Shown piece after piece: positions 26,857-35,051 of a stretch of DNA of 64,000 nt; the stretch's first letter is position 1, and each line of letters begins with the position of its first letter. Source of the DNA: Erythrobacter sp. GTDB lineage: Bacteria; Pseudomonadota; Alphaproteobacteria; Sphingomonadales; Sphingomonadaceae. Under the pieces are notes generated by a model. That model did not search any database and was not told where the DNA came from. It saw only the letters and a program-made list of their open reading frames with translations. The stretch lies in contig JAACTB010000008.1 of assembly GCA_009993605.1 (NCBI GenBank), positions 62,001 to 126,000 of the forward strand, read 5' to 3'. A program made the position numbers and the translations under genes.

Positions 26857-27762
26857 TTAACGGTGGCGCTGTGCCGCCTCGATCTCTGCGCGGCGAAGGC
26901 TCGCTTCTCGTGCAACCAGCCGGTTGCCCGACTTCTCCGCTTCACGCCACAGCGCGTCGGCACCCGCCGCATCGGCGAGCATCGCCCGCGCCTCGAAGCT
27001 TGCCAGTCGCATCCGGTCGCTCGGGTGGTGGCGTCCGAAATGGTCGGCGAGACCGCATGCCTCCTCCCCGCCAAGCCCCACTGCGCAGCGCAGGAAGGTC
27101 TCGCTCGATGTCGGGTTGAGCACGTGACTTACGGTCCCGTGCTCCAGATCGAATCCGTATTGGTCGCACCATGCCTGCGCCGGATCGATCTTCAGGATGT
27201 TGAGGGAAACCGACATCGTTTCAGGCGGCAATTGCGAATGCACGTCGCGATGGGCGCGATAGAGCAGCGTCTTTCCCTCCGACAGTGCACTGCGCTCGAC
27301 GAAGCGAAGTCCTGCCTGTTCTCCACGCCAGCCGGTGACCGCCTCGTAATCGTATTCGTAATAGTCGCTTACATAGCCAGGGCCGAAATAACCCACGGTG
27401 AGGAAATCGAAATTGTGGTCGTGCGGCGCGCCATAGACGAAATGTGCCGCGCCGCTGCTCTTTAGGCAGGTGTCGCGCTCGCTCGGCCAGATATTGGCGC
27501 GCAGGAACCAGTCTCCGCGCGGCGGAGACAGGACGATCGCCTGCGGACCGTAGCCGCTCTGCGGGGAAGCCGCCCTGCCCGCCAGCATATCGAGCAGCAG
27601 ATCGCCCAGAAATCGGTGATCATTGGCGAGCCTCTGCAACGCGCGGGCGGCGCGGTCGACGCTGTCCTCGTCATGCGGATCGAAGCCGATGCGGTGCAGT
27701 TCGCCGATCGTTTCCTCGAGCGAGGCGGACCGTGTCTCGTCGCTGGCGATCAGGCGGGGCAC
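26857..27762 (-). CDS. Cupin-like protein of the peptide cassette (301 residues)
   Basis: I do not recognise a named family. Residues 35-65 are helical (ALQRLANDHRFLGDLLLDML). Residues about 80-195 look like a cupin/jelly-roll: PHDHNFDFLTVGYFGPG with His114 and His116, a Glu at 156, and YRAHRDVHSQLPPETMSVSLNIL with His171 and His175, enough for a metal site. The last 90 residues are helical and HEAT-like (SDRMRLASFEARAMLADAAG). The GTG at 27762 overlaps the end of the upstream gene by 13 bases. The C-terminal helices resemble those of the upstream 328-residue protein, so the two may be distant paralogues. It may act on the small peptide encoded at the head of the unit. Confidence 0.7.
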   Translation of the reverse strand: MPRLIASDETRSASLEETIGELHRIGFDPHDEDSVDRAARALQRLANDHRFLGDLLLDMLAGRAASPQSGYGPQAIVLSPPRGDWFLRANIWPSERDTCLKSSGAAHFVYGAPHDHNFDFLTVGYFGPGYVSDYYEYDYEAVTGWRGEQAGLRFVERSALSEGKTLLYRAHRDVHSQLPPETMSVSLNILKIDPAQAWCDQYGFDLEHGTVSHVLNPTSSETFLRCAVGLGGEEACGLADHFGRHHPSDRMRLASFEARAMLADAAGADALWREAEKSGNRLVAREASLRRAEIEAAQRHR

Positions 27763-28736
27763 GGTTCGGGCCCCAGTCGCGCGAGCTGTTCGTGGCGGGC
27801 GAGCAGGTGATCCTGCAATTGCCGAGCGGGTTCTTGAAGAGCATCGCTCCCGTCTTCCGCAATCGCACAAAGCTGCGCAAATCCGCAGGCCGTGTCGAGA
27901 GCGAGCGTGGCTCGAAGCGCCTGCCAGCGTAGATGGTCGCTACGTTCCGACCGCGTGATTGTGGTCAGCACCGTCGCGGCATCCCTCCTTCCCATGCGCG
28001 CCAAGAGGGCGATGGCGATCTCCTCGCGGCTCTCCTCCCGGTCGCCGCTGGCGCGGTGGATCAGAGCGCCATCGGCGATCCGGTATTCGTGCGATGGCGC
28101 AGGTTTTACGGCCTCCCTCGTAAGGCGCAGGATGACCACCCGGCCTGCGATCGTATCGAGCCGCTTGGTGCGATCCCCGCCCAGCCTCAGGGCCACGCCG
28201 CGTCGCAGATAGAGAGGTTCCGAAGCGATCCGCGCCGCTCCGTCAGCCAGCTCGTTCAGCGCAAACAGGCGCCCGCTCGCCGCGCCCGCAAGACACAGTT
28301 CGTACCGCTCCCCATCCGCAAAGGCGATGGTGCCCGCCTGATCCGTCGCCGACGCCGCTTCGTAGAGGACCAGCGACAGGGAAGCGCCCCCGCTGGCTGC
28401 CAATTGCACCAATCCGCTGCCATGCGAATAGTGATGGCGAAACGGTATCTGGCCGAGCGGGCGCTCCAATTGGCACTCGACCATCGCGGAAACGAGCGGC
28501 GCGATCAGCGCGTCGCCGGTGCAGGCGCAGTGCAGTGCCCTTGCAAGGGCATTGCATCGGTCCAGCTCCTCGCCCGCGCCAAAGCGGTCGAGATCTGCGA
28601 GCAGCGGGCGCGCCGCCCCGTCCCGCCAATGCTGCCGCGCGCATTCGAGATCGCGCTGCGCGGATCGCTGGGCCGCGCTGTCGCGCCGCCATTCGGCGAT
28701 AGCGGGATCGATCCGCACCGCGCTGCCTCGTTTCAA
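27750..28736 (-). CDS. Second cupin/HEAT-like protein of the cassette (328 residues)
   Basis: An unassigned 328-residue protein. An acidic and basic helical N-terminus (residues 15-90) is followed by an all-beta-like region (about 95-210: HHYSHGSGLVQLAASGG, RVVILRLTR) and a C-terminal HEAT-like region (245-315: ARMGRRDAATVLTT, SDHLRWQALRATLALD). Compared with its neighbour it lacks a clear HxH cupin site; the only His group is FRHHYSHG. This could be a partner or scaffold rather than a catalyst. The start is a TTG whose bases overlap the peptide gene stop (TTGA). The C-terminal segment SD..R..A..A..AL(D) is shared with the 301-residue protein. Confidence 0.65.
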   Translation of the reverse strand: MKRGSAVRIDPAIAEWRRDSAAQRSAQRDLECARQHWRDGAARPLLADLDRFGAGEELDRCNALARALHCACTGDALIAPLVSAMVECQLERPLGQIPFRHHYSHGSGLVQLAASGGASLSLVLYEAASATDQAGTIAFADGERYELCLAGAASGRLFALNELADGAARIASEPLYLRRGVALRLGGDRTKRLDTIAGRVVILRLTREAVKPAPSHEYRIADGALIHRASGDREESREEIAIALLARMGRRDAATVLTTITRSERSDHLRWQALRATLALDTACGFAQLCAIAEDGSDALQEPARQLQDHLLARHEQLARLGPEPCPA

Positions 28737-28894
28737 AAGAACGTATCGGGCGGGATCATCTCGTAGACGTAGATCATGATGACGACCGCGCGATCGTCGG
28801 TGCTGGCGCTGGCGAGGTCGGAAAGGCTGCCGAAAAGCCCGGTCACGGTGTCGAGATCGGGCAGCAGGTCGAGATCGAGAATCGGAAGTGTCAT
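28733..28894 (-). CDS. 53-residue peptide at the head of the cassette
   Basis: A small gene encoding a peptide with three parts: an acidic leader-like segment (MTLPILDLDLLPDLDTVTG), a Ser/Ala/Asp-rich middle (SLSDLASASTDD), and a hydrophobic C-terminus (RAVVIMIYVYEMIPPDTFF). It has no cysteines. It overlaps the TTG start of the 328-residue gene (TTGA) and is probably co-expressed. A purine-rich AAGGAGGGG lies about 12 bases before this ATG, longer than usual; an in-frame ATG at 28927 is an alternative that would include that site. The layout resembles a precursor peptide with two dedicated proteins, but this is inference. Confidence 0.6.
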   Translation of the reverse strand: MTLPILDLDLLPDLDTVTGLFGSLSDLASASTDDRAVVIMIYVYEMIPPDTFF

Positions 28895-29026
28895 GGCGAA
28901 AATTATCCCCTCCTTCGCGGTGCGCAAACCCTTCGCACTCCCGCTCGATCCACGCTGACCCCCACTGCGGCGCGAAGGAAATTAAACCGTTGTAATCCCC
29001 CCGTCCGCGGGGCAGATGCCCCCGCC

Positions 29027-29509
29027 ATGTCCGACCCCACTCCTCGTTTCGACCCCTCGGTCGCCGCCGATTTCCTCGTCTCGCGCGCGCATAACGGCTG
29101 GCTGGGTATGCGCTTTTCCGATCATGGCGAGGATTGGGTCGAGATGGAGCTGCCCTGGCGCGAGGATTTGCTGGGCGAAGAAGGGCGCGACGTGCTCGCC
29201 TCCGGCCCTATCGTCAGCCTGCTCGACATGGCGGGCGGGCTCTCGATCTGGACCCGGACCGGTGAGTTTCGCGGTATCGCCACACTCGACCTGCGCGTCG
29301 ATTACACCCGCCCCGCGCGCGAACGCAAATCCGTTTTCGGGCGCGTCCAGTGCTATCGCACGACCCGCTCCGCCGCCTTCGTGCGGGGGATTGCGCATGA
29401 TGGGGACCCGGACGATCCGGTGGCGCATATGCAAGCGGTCTTCATGACGATCGACAAGCGCACGGTCGATCTCCCCGCCGACAGGAAAGCGGAGCAAGCC
29501 AATGGCTGA
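29027..29509 (+). CDS. PaaI-type hotdog thioesterase, first of a pair
   Basis: A 160-residue hotdog-fold protein. The helix-forming segment GPIVSLLDMAGGLSIWTRTG replaces the common HGG...D helix, and the strand ATLDLRVDYTRPARERKSVFGRVQCYR is typical of acyl-CoA thioesterases. Usually such enzymes release CoA from aromatic or short acyl groups. The asparagine or histidine in the HGG loop of active members is absent, so activity might depend on the partner downstream. Its stop overlaps the next gene by eight bases. Confidence 0.82.
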   Translation: MSDPTPRFDPSVAADFLVSRAHNGWLGMRFSDHGEDWVEMELPWREDLLGEEGRDVLASGPIVSLLDMAGGLSIWTRTGEFRGIATLDLRVDYTRPARERKSVFGRVQCYRTTRSAAFVRGIAHDGDPDDPVAHMQAVFMTIDKRTVDLPADRKAEQANG

Positions 29510-29912
29510 TGCGCCCGATATCGCCCTGCTGACGCCCTATGCCCGCTCGCTCGGCATCGCGCTCGACCGGTGGGAGGACAATGCGCCCGTCCTGCATGTC
29601 GACTTCTCCGAAGCGGTGCTGGGCCGCCCAGGGGCGCTGCATGGCGGGGCGATCAGCGGATTGCTGGAGACGGCGGGATACGGCGCGTTGCGCGCGGCGC
29701 TTGCCGAAACCGGACGCGAGGCCAGCTTCGTGCCGATCAACATCACGGTCCAGTTCCTGCGCGCGGGCGATGAGAAGCGCAGCTATGCCAGCGCGCGCAT
29801 CGTCAAGCTTGGGCGGCGGACGGCGAACCTTTCGGTCGAGGCTTGGCAGGAGGACCCCGCGAAGCCGATCGCCAGTGCGGTGATGAACGTGATGATCCGC
29901 GACGTGACTTAG
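29502..29912 (+). CDS. PaaI-type hotdog thioesterase, second of a pair
   Basis: A 136-residue hotdog protein with the classical loop LGRPGALHGGAISGLLETAGYGALRAAL (the HGG motif) and beta-sheet phrases INITVQFLRAGDEKRSYASARIVKLGRRTANLSVEAW. Likely thioesterase of the PaaI/YbgC group. It is coupled to the previous hotdog gene by an 8-base overlap; the pair could form a heteromer, with this subunit carrying the conserved active-site loop. Its stop is eight bases before the PBP1A stop. Confidence 0.85.
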   Translation: MADAPDIALLTPYARSLGIALDRWEDNAPVLHVDFSEAVLGRPGALHGGAISGLLETAGYGALRAALAETGREASFVPINITVQFLRAGDEKRSYASARIVKLGRRTANLSVEAWQEDPAKPIASAVMNVMIRDVT

Positions 29913-29920
29913 AACGCGGG

Positions 29921-32167
29921 CTAAAACCCCTCGATTTCGCGCGCTCTTTCGTCGGCTTCGCGGCGTATCTCGTCGGCGCGCCGCCGCGCTTCCTCGATCC
30001 TCTCGGAATCGACTCTGACGCCCTCTTCGCCGAGGCGGATATCGAACGGTTCGCCGTTGAGATCGCTCGAATAGATCACCTCGCCCTCGCGGATCTGCAG
30101 GCGCGAGCCGTCCTCCATCGGAATGTCGGCGGCATCGGGCACGTCGAGCGGTTCGACCGGGCCGCCCGGATCGGCCTGCTGCGTAGGATTGGCGCGTGGG
30201 GCGGATGCCGCACCGCTCGCCCGGCGCATGAAATCCTTCCAGATTCGCGCAGGCACGGTCCCGCCGCTGACCTTGCCGAGGGGGGAATTGTCGTCGTTCC
30301 CGACCCACACGCCGACGACCAAGCGATCCTCGCCCTCGCCCGCATAGCCCACGAACAGCGCGTCACGATTGTTCTGGGTGGTGCCAGTCTTGCCGTAATT
30401 CGGAACGGCCAGCATCGCAGCGCGCCCGGTGCCCGCATTGACTGCCTGGCGCAGCATGGCCTCCATCCCCTCGTGCTTGCGACCGGAGAGGCTGTCCGGC
30501 CCGTCGATCAGTTTCTGCCACCAGCTTTGTTCGGGCCGCACGAAGGCATGGGGTTCGACGGGAAAGGCATTGCCTGCAATCCCCGCATAGGCGGCGGTCA
30601 GTTCCAGCAGCGTCATGGTGTTGGTGCCGAGTGCCAGGCTCGGATCGCCCTCCGTCAGCGGCGAACTTACGCCCAGATCGCGCGCCGCCTGTATCACCGC
30701 CTCGCTCCCCACCTCGCCATAGAGGCGCACCGCCGCGACATTGCTGGATTGCGCAAAGGCTTCGCGCAGCAGCAGGCTATCGGAATAGCGCCCGAGCGCG
30801 TTCTTGGGGCGATAGCTCCCTTCGGTGATCTCGGTATTGGCGATCGAATCGTCGGGATCCCAGCCCGCTTGGAGCGCCGCAAGATAGACGAACAGCTTGA
30901 AGGTCGATCCCGGCTGTCGCTTCGCCTGCGTGGCCCGGTTGAAGGGCGATTTGGCGTAATCGGTCCCGCCGATCATCGCGACCACCTCGCCGTTAGGCCG
31001 CATCGCCACCAAAGCGACCTGCGCCCCGCCAAGCGCGGCGCGGCCTGTCACATCGCGCGCGATGGCCTGCAAGCGGCTGTCGAGCGTGGTGGTCAGCGTC
31101 TGCCGTGCATAACCGCTTTCGGCCAGTTCGCGCGCCTGGGGAAGCGCCCAGTCCGCGAAATAGGTGCCGGTGGGAAGATCGCTCTTGGTCCTGACGTCGA
31201 GCGCGGGCGGGCGAATGCGCGCAGCCTCGGCCTCGGTCAGATAGCCCGCCGCCACCATGGTGCCGATCACCGTCTGCATCCGCCGCTCCGCCCGGTCGTA
31301 ATGCTTGACCGGATTGTAGCGCGACGGGGCCTGCACCAGCCCGGCCAGCATCGCCGCCTGACTGTCGGTCAGGTTTTCCGGCTTGCGATAGAAGAAATGC
31401 ATGCTCGCCGCGCGCAGGCCGTAGACGTTGTCGCCGAAATACGCGTTCGAGAGATAGCGTTCGAGAATCTCGTCCTTGGTCAGCCAGCTTTCCAGCCAGA
31501 ACGCGATCAGCATTTCGCGCGCCTTGCGAGTCAGCGTCTGTTCCGATGTCAGGAAGGTGAATTTGGCGAGCTGCTGGGTGATCGTCGATCCGCCGCCATA
31601 ACCGGTCCAGGCGGCACGCGCGATGCCGCGCGGATCGATCCCCCAGTGAGAATAAAAGCGCCGGTCCTCGACCGCCAGAAACGCCTCCACGACGTGCGGA
31701 GGCAGCGTCGCGATCTTCACCGGATCGTCCACGATCGCGCCATTGCGGGCGATCGGCGTTCCGTCTGCGGCGAGCAATGTGATCTGCGGCGGAACGACGG
31801 GTTCCAGCGATTTGTTCAGCGGCGCGGTGATCGCCAGCCAGGCCACCAGCACGATAAAAAGTCCGATCGCGGCGGCGACGATCCGCACCGCCCACCAGCG
31901 CTTGCGGCGATCGCGCCAATAAGCGGGCCGCCACCACGGCAGCCGTCGCCGCTCTTCGCTCTCGACTGCTTCGTCGAGATGGCCGAGGCGGGCGTCCCAT
32001 TCGGAATAGGCAGGCGCGCGGGGATCGGGACGATAGGCGCCAAGATCGTCGCCATCCTCGTCGTCGGTGTCCGGGCCCAGCCCGTCATGCAGCGCGTAAT
32101 AGCCGCGATGAGGCGCGGGCTCCGCATCCCGGCCCCGCTTGCGCCCAAAGGAATCGAAAAGCCCCAT
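29921..32167 (-). CDS. Bifunctional penicillin-binding protein 1A-like
   Basis: A 748-residue class A PBP that polymerises and cross-links peptidoglycan. An acidic cytoplasmic segment of about 95 residues precedes a helix (VRIVAAAIGLFIVLVAWLAIT). The GT51 domain shows AVEDRRFYSHWGIDPRGIARA and GGSTITQQLAK. The transpeptidase domain has the SxxK of QPGSTFKLFVYL, the SSN of AQSSNVAAVRL and the KTGTT of NYGKTGTTQNNRDALFVGY. A C-terminal acidic and helical extension ends the protein. It is monocistronic between the thioesterases and cobS. Confidence 0.95.
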   Translation of the reverse strand: MGLFDSFGRKRGRDAEPAPHRGYYALHDGLGPDTDDEDGDDLGAYRPDPRAPAYSEWDARLGHLDEAVESEERRRLPWWRPAYWRDRRKRWWAVRIVAAAIGLFIVLVAWLAITAPLNKSLEPVVPPQITLLAADGTPIARNGAIVDDPVKIATLPPHVVEAFLAVEDRRFYSHWGIDPRGIARAAWTGYGGGSTITQQLAKFTFLTSEQTLTRKAREMLIAFWLESWLTKDEILERYLSNAYFGDNVYGLRAASMHFFYRKPENLTDSQAAMLAGLVQAPSRYNPVKHYDRAERRMQTVIGTMVAAGYLTEAEAARIRPPALDVRTKSDLPTGTYFADWALPQARELAESGYARQTLTTTLDSRLQAIARDVTGRAALGGAQVALVAMRPNGEVVAMIGGTDYAKSPFNRATQAKRQPGSTFKLFVYLAALQAGWDPDDSIANTEITEGSYRPKNALGRYSDSLLLREAFAQSSNVAAVRLYGEVGSEAVIQAARDLGVSSPLTEGDPSLALGTNTMTLLELTAAYAGIAGNAFPVEPHAFVRPEQSWWQKLIDGPDSLSGRKHEGMEAMLRQAVNAGTGRAAMLAVPNYGKTGTTQNNRDALFVGYAGEGEDRLVVGVWVGNDDNSPLGKVSGGTVPARIWKDFMRRASGAASAPRANPTQQADPGGPVEPLDVPDAADIPMEDGSRLQIREGEVIYSSDLNGEPFDIRLGEEGVRVDSERIEEARRRADEIRREADERAREIEGF

Positions 32168-32216
32168 AGCCTACTGTGCTAGTTCAACAACACAGTCATT
32201 TCTAGGGGGTACAGGC

Positions 32217-33209
32217 TTAACCTTTCCCGACCACGCTTTCGGGCAGATCTTCGCCGAACACGCGCTGGTAGTATTCGGCCACCAGCATCCGCTCTTCCTC
32301 ATCGCATTTGTTGAGGAAGCTGAGGCGGAAGGCGAAGCCGACATCCTTGAAGATCGCATAGTTCTGCGCCCAGGTGATGACCGTGCGCGGGCTCATCACG
32401 GTCGAGATGTCGCCGTTGATAAAGCCCTGGCGCGACAGGTCGGCGACCTTGATCATGTCGGCCAACATCTTCGGATCGAGATCGGGGTTCTTCGCCGCGA
32501 CGATGGCCTGTTCGGTCTCGGCGGGGAGATAGTTGAGGCCGACCACGATGTTCCAGCGGTCCATCTGTCCCTGATTGATCGCCTGCGTCCCGTGATAGAG
32601 GCCGCTCGTATCGCCGAGCCCGACCGTGTTCGACGTCGCGAACAGGCGGAAATTCGGATCGGGTCGGATCACGCGGTTCTGGTCGAGCAGGGTCAGCTTG
32701 CCTTGCTGTTCCAGCACGCGCTGGATCACGAACATCACGTCCGGGCGCCCCGCATCGTATTCGTCGAACACGAGCGCGACCGGGTGCTGCAACGCCCAGG
32801 GAAGCAGGCCTTCGCGGAATTCGGTCACCTGCAACCCATCGCGCAGCACGATCGCATCGCGCCCGATCAGGTCGATACGGCTGATATGCGCATCGAGATT
32901 GATGCGAATGCACGGCCAGTTGAGGCGCGCTGCGACCTGTTCGATATGCGTCGACTTGCCCGTGCCGTGATAGCCCTGCACCATCACGCGCCGATCATGC
33001 GCGAAGCCGGCGAGGATCGCCATCGTGGTGTCGGCTTCGAACACGTAGCTGTCGTCCCGATCGGGCGTCCGCTCGTCCGGCTGCGAAAAAGCCGGCACCT
33101 GCCAGTCGATATCGATGCCGAAGGTTTCGCGCACGTCCACCGTCGTATCGGGGGCGCTCAGCACGGTTTTTGCGGAAGGTTCGAAGCTTTTGTCGGTCGT
33201 GTCGTTCAT
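32217..33209 (-). CDS. cobS: CobS-type AAA+ cobaltochelatase subunit homologue
   Basis: A 330-residue AAA+ ATPase. Walker A is [15 protein letters not shown], Walker B is [11 protein letters not shown], and [21 protein letters not shown] is the sensor region; all fit CobS, the ATPase subunit that works with CobT and CobN to insert cobalt in aerobic cobalamin synthesis. No CobT gene follows: the next gene is PBP1A 49 bp away, although cobT normally sits directly after cobS. Nearby J-domain and bolA genes match the alphaproteobacterial neighbourhood, with the MpaB-type gene placed between. Whether CobT lies elsewhere cannot be seen. Confidence 0.92.
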   Translation of the reverse strand: MNDTTDKSFEPSAKTVLSAPDTTVDVRETFGIDIDWQVPAFSQPDERTPDRDDSYVFEADTTMAILAGFAHDRRVMVQGYHGTGKSTHIEQVAARLNWPCIRINLDAHISRIDLIGRDAIVLRDGLQVTEFREGLLPWALQHPVALVFDEYDAGRPDVMFVIQRVLEQQGKLTLLDQNRVIRPDPNFRLFATSNTVGLGDTSGLYHGTQAINQGQMDRWNIVVGLNYLPAETEQAIVAAKNPDLDPKMLADMIKVADLSRQGFINGDISTVMSPRTVITWAQNYAIFKDVGFAFRLSFLNKCDEEERMLVAEYYQRVFGEDLPESVVGKG

Positions 33210-33263
33210 CGCTGGCGGACCTAGGCATTTATCCTGCGAGCGCCAACCCTATATTGGCTGGCG

Positions 33264-34109
33264 ATGCCGACAGATCCCCTTTCCGAACGCCTTCGCCTCG
33301 CCCTCGTCGGCAGGGTGCGCGCGGTGTTCAACGATGCGCAGAGCGGAGAACAGCCGGTCCCGCCTTCGGGGGAGGCCCTGTTCGAGAAGGACAGCCCGAT
33401 CCGCATGGTCCATGCCGATGTCGTCGGCATGATGGTGGGCGGGATACGCGGCCTCTTGTTGCAGATGCTGCACCCCCATGCACTCCAGGGCGTGCTCGAC
33501 CATTCGAACTTCCGCGCGGACATGCATGGGCGACTGCGCCGCACCGCGCGCTTCATCGCCACGACGACGTTCGGCCATCGCGACGCGGCGATGCAGGCGA
33601 TCGAGCGGGTCAATCGCATTCACGCCCAGGTCGGCGGGACGCTGCCGGACGGGACGCCCTATGCCGCCACCGATCCGCGCACTCTCGCCTGGGTGCATGT
33701 GGCGGAGGCGACCAGCTTCCTCGCCGCCTATCTGCGCCACGTGCGTCCGGGGATGCCGGGGCACGAACAGGACGAATATTACCGCCAATTCGCCATTATC
33801 GCCCGCGCGCTGGGCGCCGATCCGGTGCCGACCGACCGGAACGAGGCCGAAGCGATCTTCCGCGATCTGCGCGGCGATCTGACGACGAGCCCCGAAGCGC
33901 GCGAGATCGCCGACCTCGTGCTCAACCAGCGGCCCGAAGGTGCGCCGCGTGCCGTCCAGGCCATGCTGGGAAGCGAGGCGGTGGCGCTTCTGCCGCCCTT
34001 CGCCCGCTCGATGCTGGGGCTGGAGCGCCCCGGCCTCGCCGCCTTGCCTGCCCGGGCTGCCACCTGGGGCGCGGGCAAGACGCTGCGTTGGGCATTCCGC
34101 CAGAGCTGA
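33264..34109 (+). CDS. Oxygenase MpaB/DUF2236 family protein
   Basis: A 281-residue member of the DUF2236/MpaB family, heme-binding proteins acting on hydrophobic substrates such as polymers or fungal metabolites. The key stretch LQMLHPHALQGVLDHSNFRADMHGRLRRTARFIATTTFG matches the family heme-binding region with the conserved HPxALxGVxxHS motif. The remainder is helical with a mid-region WVHVAEATSFLAAYLRHV. The substrate is unknown. It is the only plus-strand gene between two minus-strand genes of the CobS/J-domain neighbourhood, so it looks inserted. Confidence 0.85.
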   Translation: MPTDPLSERLRLALVGRVRAVFNDAQSGEQPVPPSGEALFEKDSPIRMVHADVVGMMVGGIRGLLLQMLHPHALQGVLDHSNFRADMHGRLRRTARFIATTTFGHRDAAMQAIERVNRIHAQVGGTLPDGTPYAATDPRTLAWVHVAEATSFLAAYLRHVRPGMPGHEQDEYYRQFAIIARALGADPVPTDRNEAEAIFRDLRGDLTTSPEAREIADLVLNQRPEGAPRAVQAMLGSEAVALLPPFARSMLGLERPGLAALPARAATWGAGKTLRWAFRQS

Positions 34110-34117
34110 CAACGCGC

Positions 34118-34708
34118 TCAGGCGAAGGCTCTGCTCTTCCTGAGCAGTTGGTAGGCTTCGACCACGCGGCCCAGTCTCGCTTCGTATTTCCGATCACCGC
34201 CGTTGCGGTCCGGGTGGTAGCGGCGCACGAGTTCGGAATAGCGCCGCCTCAGCCGCCGCCGGTCCGCGTCGAGGCCCAGCCCCATCGTCTCCAGCGCCAT
34301 GGCCTCGTCCTTCGAGAAGCGACCATCCATCGCCATTTCCGCCTGTCGCCGCGCGCGGCTTTTTATCCCAGCGGCGCGTGCCGCGATCGCCTCGAGCGGG
34401 TCGTCGTAATCGGTCCAGCGCGGCATGCCGTCGACGCCGGCAGTGGCGCGGAAGGTAGGACTTTCGGTCCGCCATCCGCTGGTCGGCGCCTGCGCGTGGA
34501 GAATTTCTTCCGCGCTCATCCCTTCGAACCAGTCGTAGCCCGCGTTGAATTCGCGCACGTGATCGAGGCACATCCAGCGCCAGCCGCCCGGCCCGTCGAA
34601 CCCGTGGCCGTGGCCCGGCGCGCGGAATTCCCCCGGTTCGGAGCAGGCCGGATGTTCGCACACTCGCCCGTCCGCTTCGTATCGCCCATGAAACTTTGTC
34701 TGCCGCAT
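34118..34708 (-). CDS. J-domain protein (DnaJ-like, C-terminal J domain)
   Basis: A 196-residue protein with the J domain at the C-terminus (residues about 135-196): ALETMGLGLDADRRRLRRRYSELVRRYHPDRNGGDR, including the HPD triad. The N-terminal part has CEHPACSEPGEFRAPG and a Trp-rich segment (PGGWRWMCLDHVREFNAGYDWFEGM), a known alphaproteobacterial domain arrangement. It would stimulate a DnaK-type chaperone. ATG 34708 is selected; the reading frame continues upstream without family match. It is divergent from bolA with 70 bp between starts. Confidence 0.87.
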   Translation of the reverse strand: MRQTKFHGRYEADGRVCEHPACSEPGEFRAPGHGHGFDGPGGWRWMCLDHVREFNAGYDWFEGMSAEEILHAQAPTSGWRTESPTFRATAGVDGMPRWTDYDDPLEAIAARAAGIKSRARRQAEMAMDGRFSKDEAMALETMGLGLDADRRRLRRRYSELVRRYHPDRNGGDRKYEARLGRVVEAYQLLRKSRAFA

Positions 34709-34778
34709 TCGGTTAAGGATGGGGATTGGGCGCGCAGTTGCAAAGCCCATACAACGGCAATGCAAGGAGATCGAACGC

Positions 34779-35051
34779 ATGGCGGAAACCGTCCAGCAGG
34801 AAATGGAGCGCCTGCTCATCGAAGCTTTCAACCCGACGCGGCTGGAAGTCGTCAACGACAGCGCGAAGCATAGCGGCCATATCGGCGACGACGGCAGCGG
34901 GGAATCGCATTTCACCGTCGCCATCGAAGCGCCCGCCTTTGCGGACAAAAGCAGGGTCGAGCGCCAGCGCATGGTCAACAAGGCGCTGGGCGACATCCCG
35001 GGCGAGCGGGTCCATGCTCTCGCGATCCAGGCTTCGGCCCCGACGCCATGA
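34779..35051 (+). CDS. bolA: BolA family protein
   Basis: A 90-residue BolA-like protein. LIEAFNPTRLEVVNDSAKHSGHIGDDGSGESHFTVAIEAPAFADKSRVERQRMVNKALGD has the conserved His of KHSGH and the second His of ESHFTV that bind a shared Fe-S cluster with a monothiol glutaredoxin. An AAGGAG sequence lies nine bases before ATG 34779. Its last four bases overlap the GST start, so the two are co-translated. Confidence 0.93.
   Translation: MAETVQQEMERLLIEAFNPTRLEVVNDSAKHSGHIGDDGSGESHFTVAIEAPAFADKSRVERQRMVNKALGDIPGERVHALAIQASAPTP

Noticed and set aside
29843-32182. A 779-codon plus-strand frame opposite PBP1A
   Set aside because: PBP1A shows all GT51 and transpeptidase motifs; the opposite frame is low in hydrophobic patterns and has no recognisable family.
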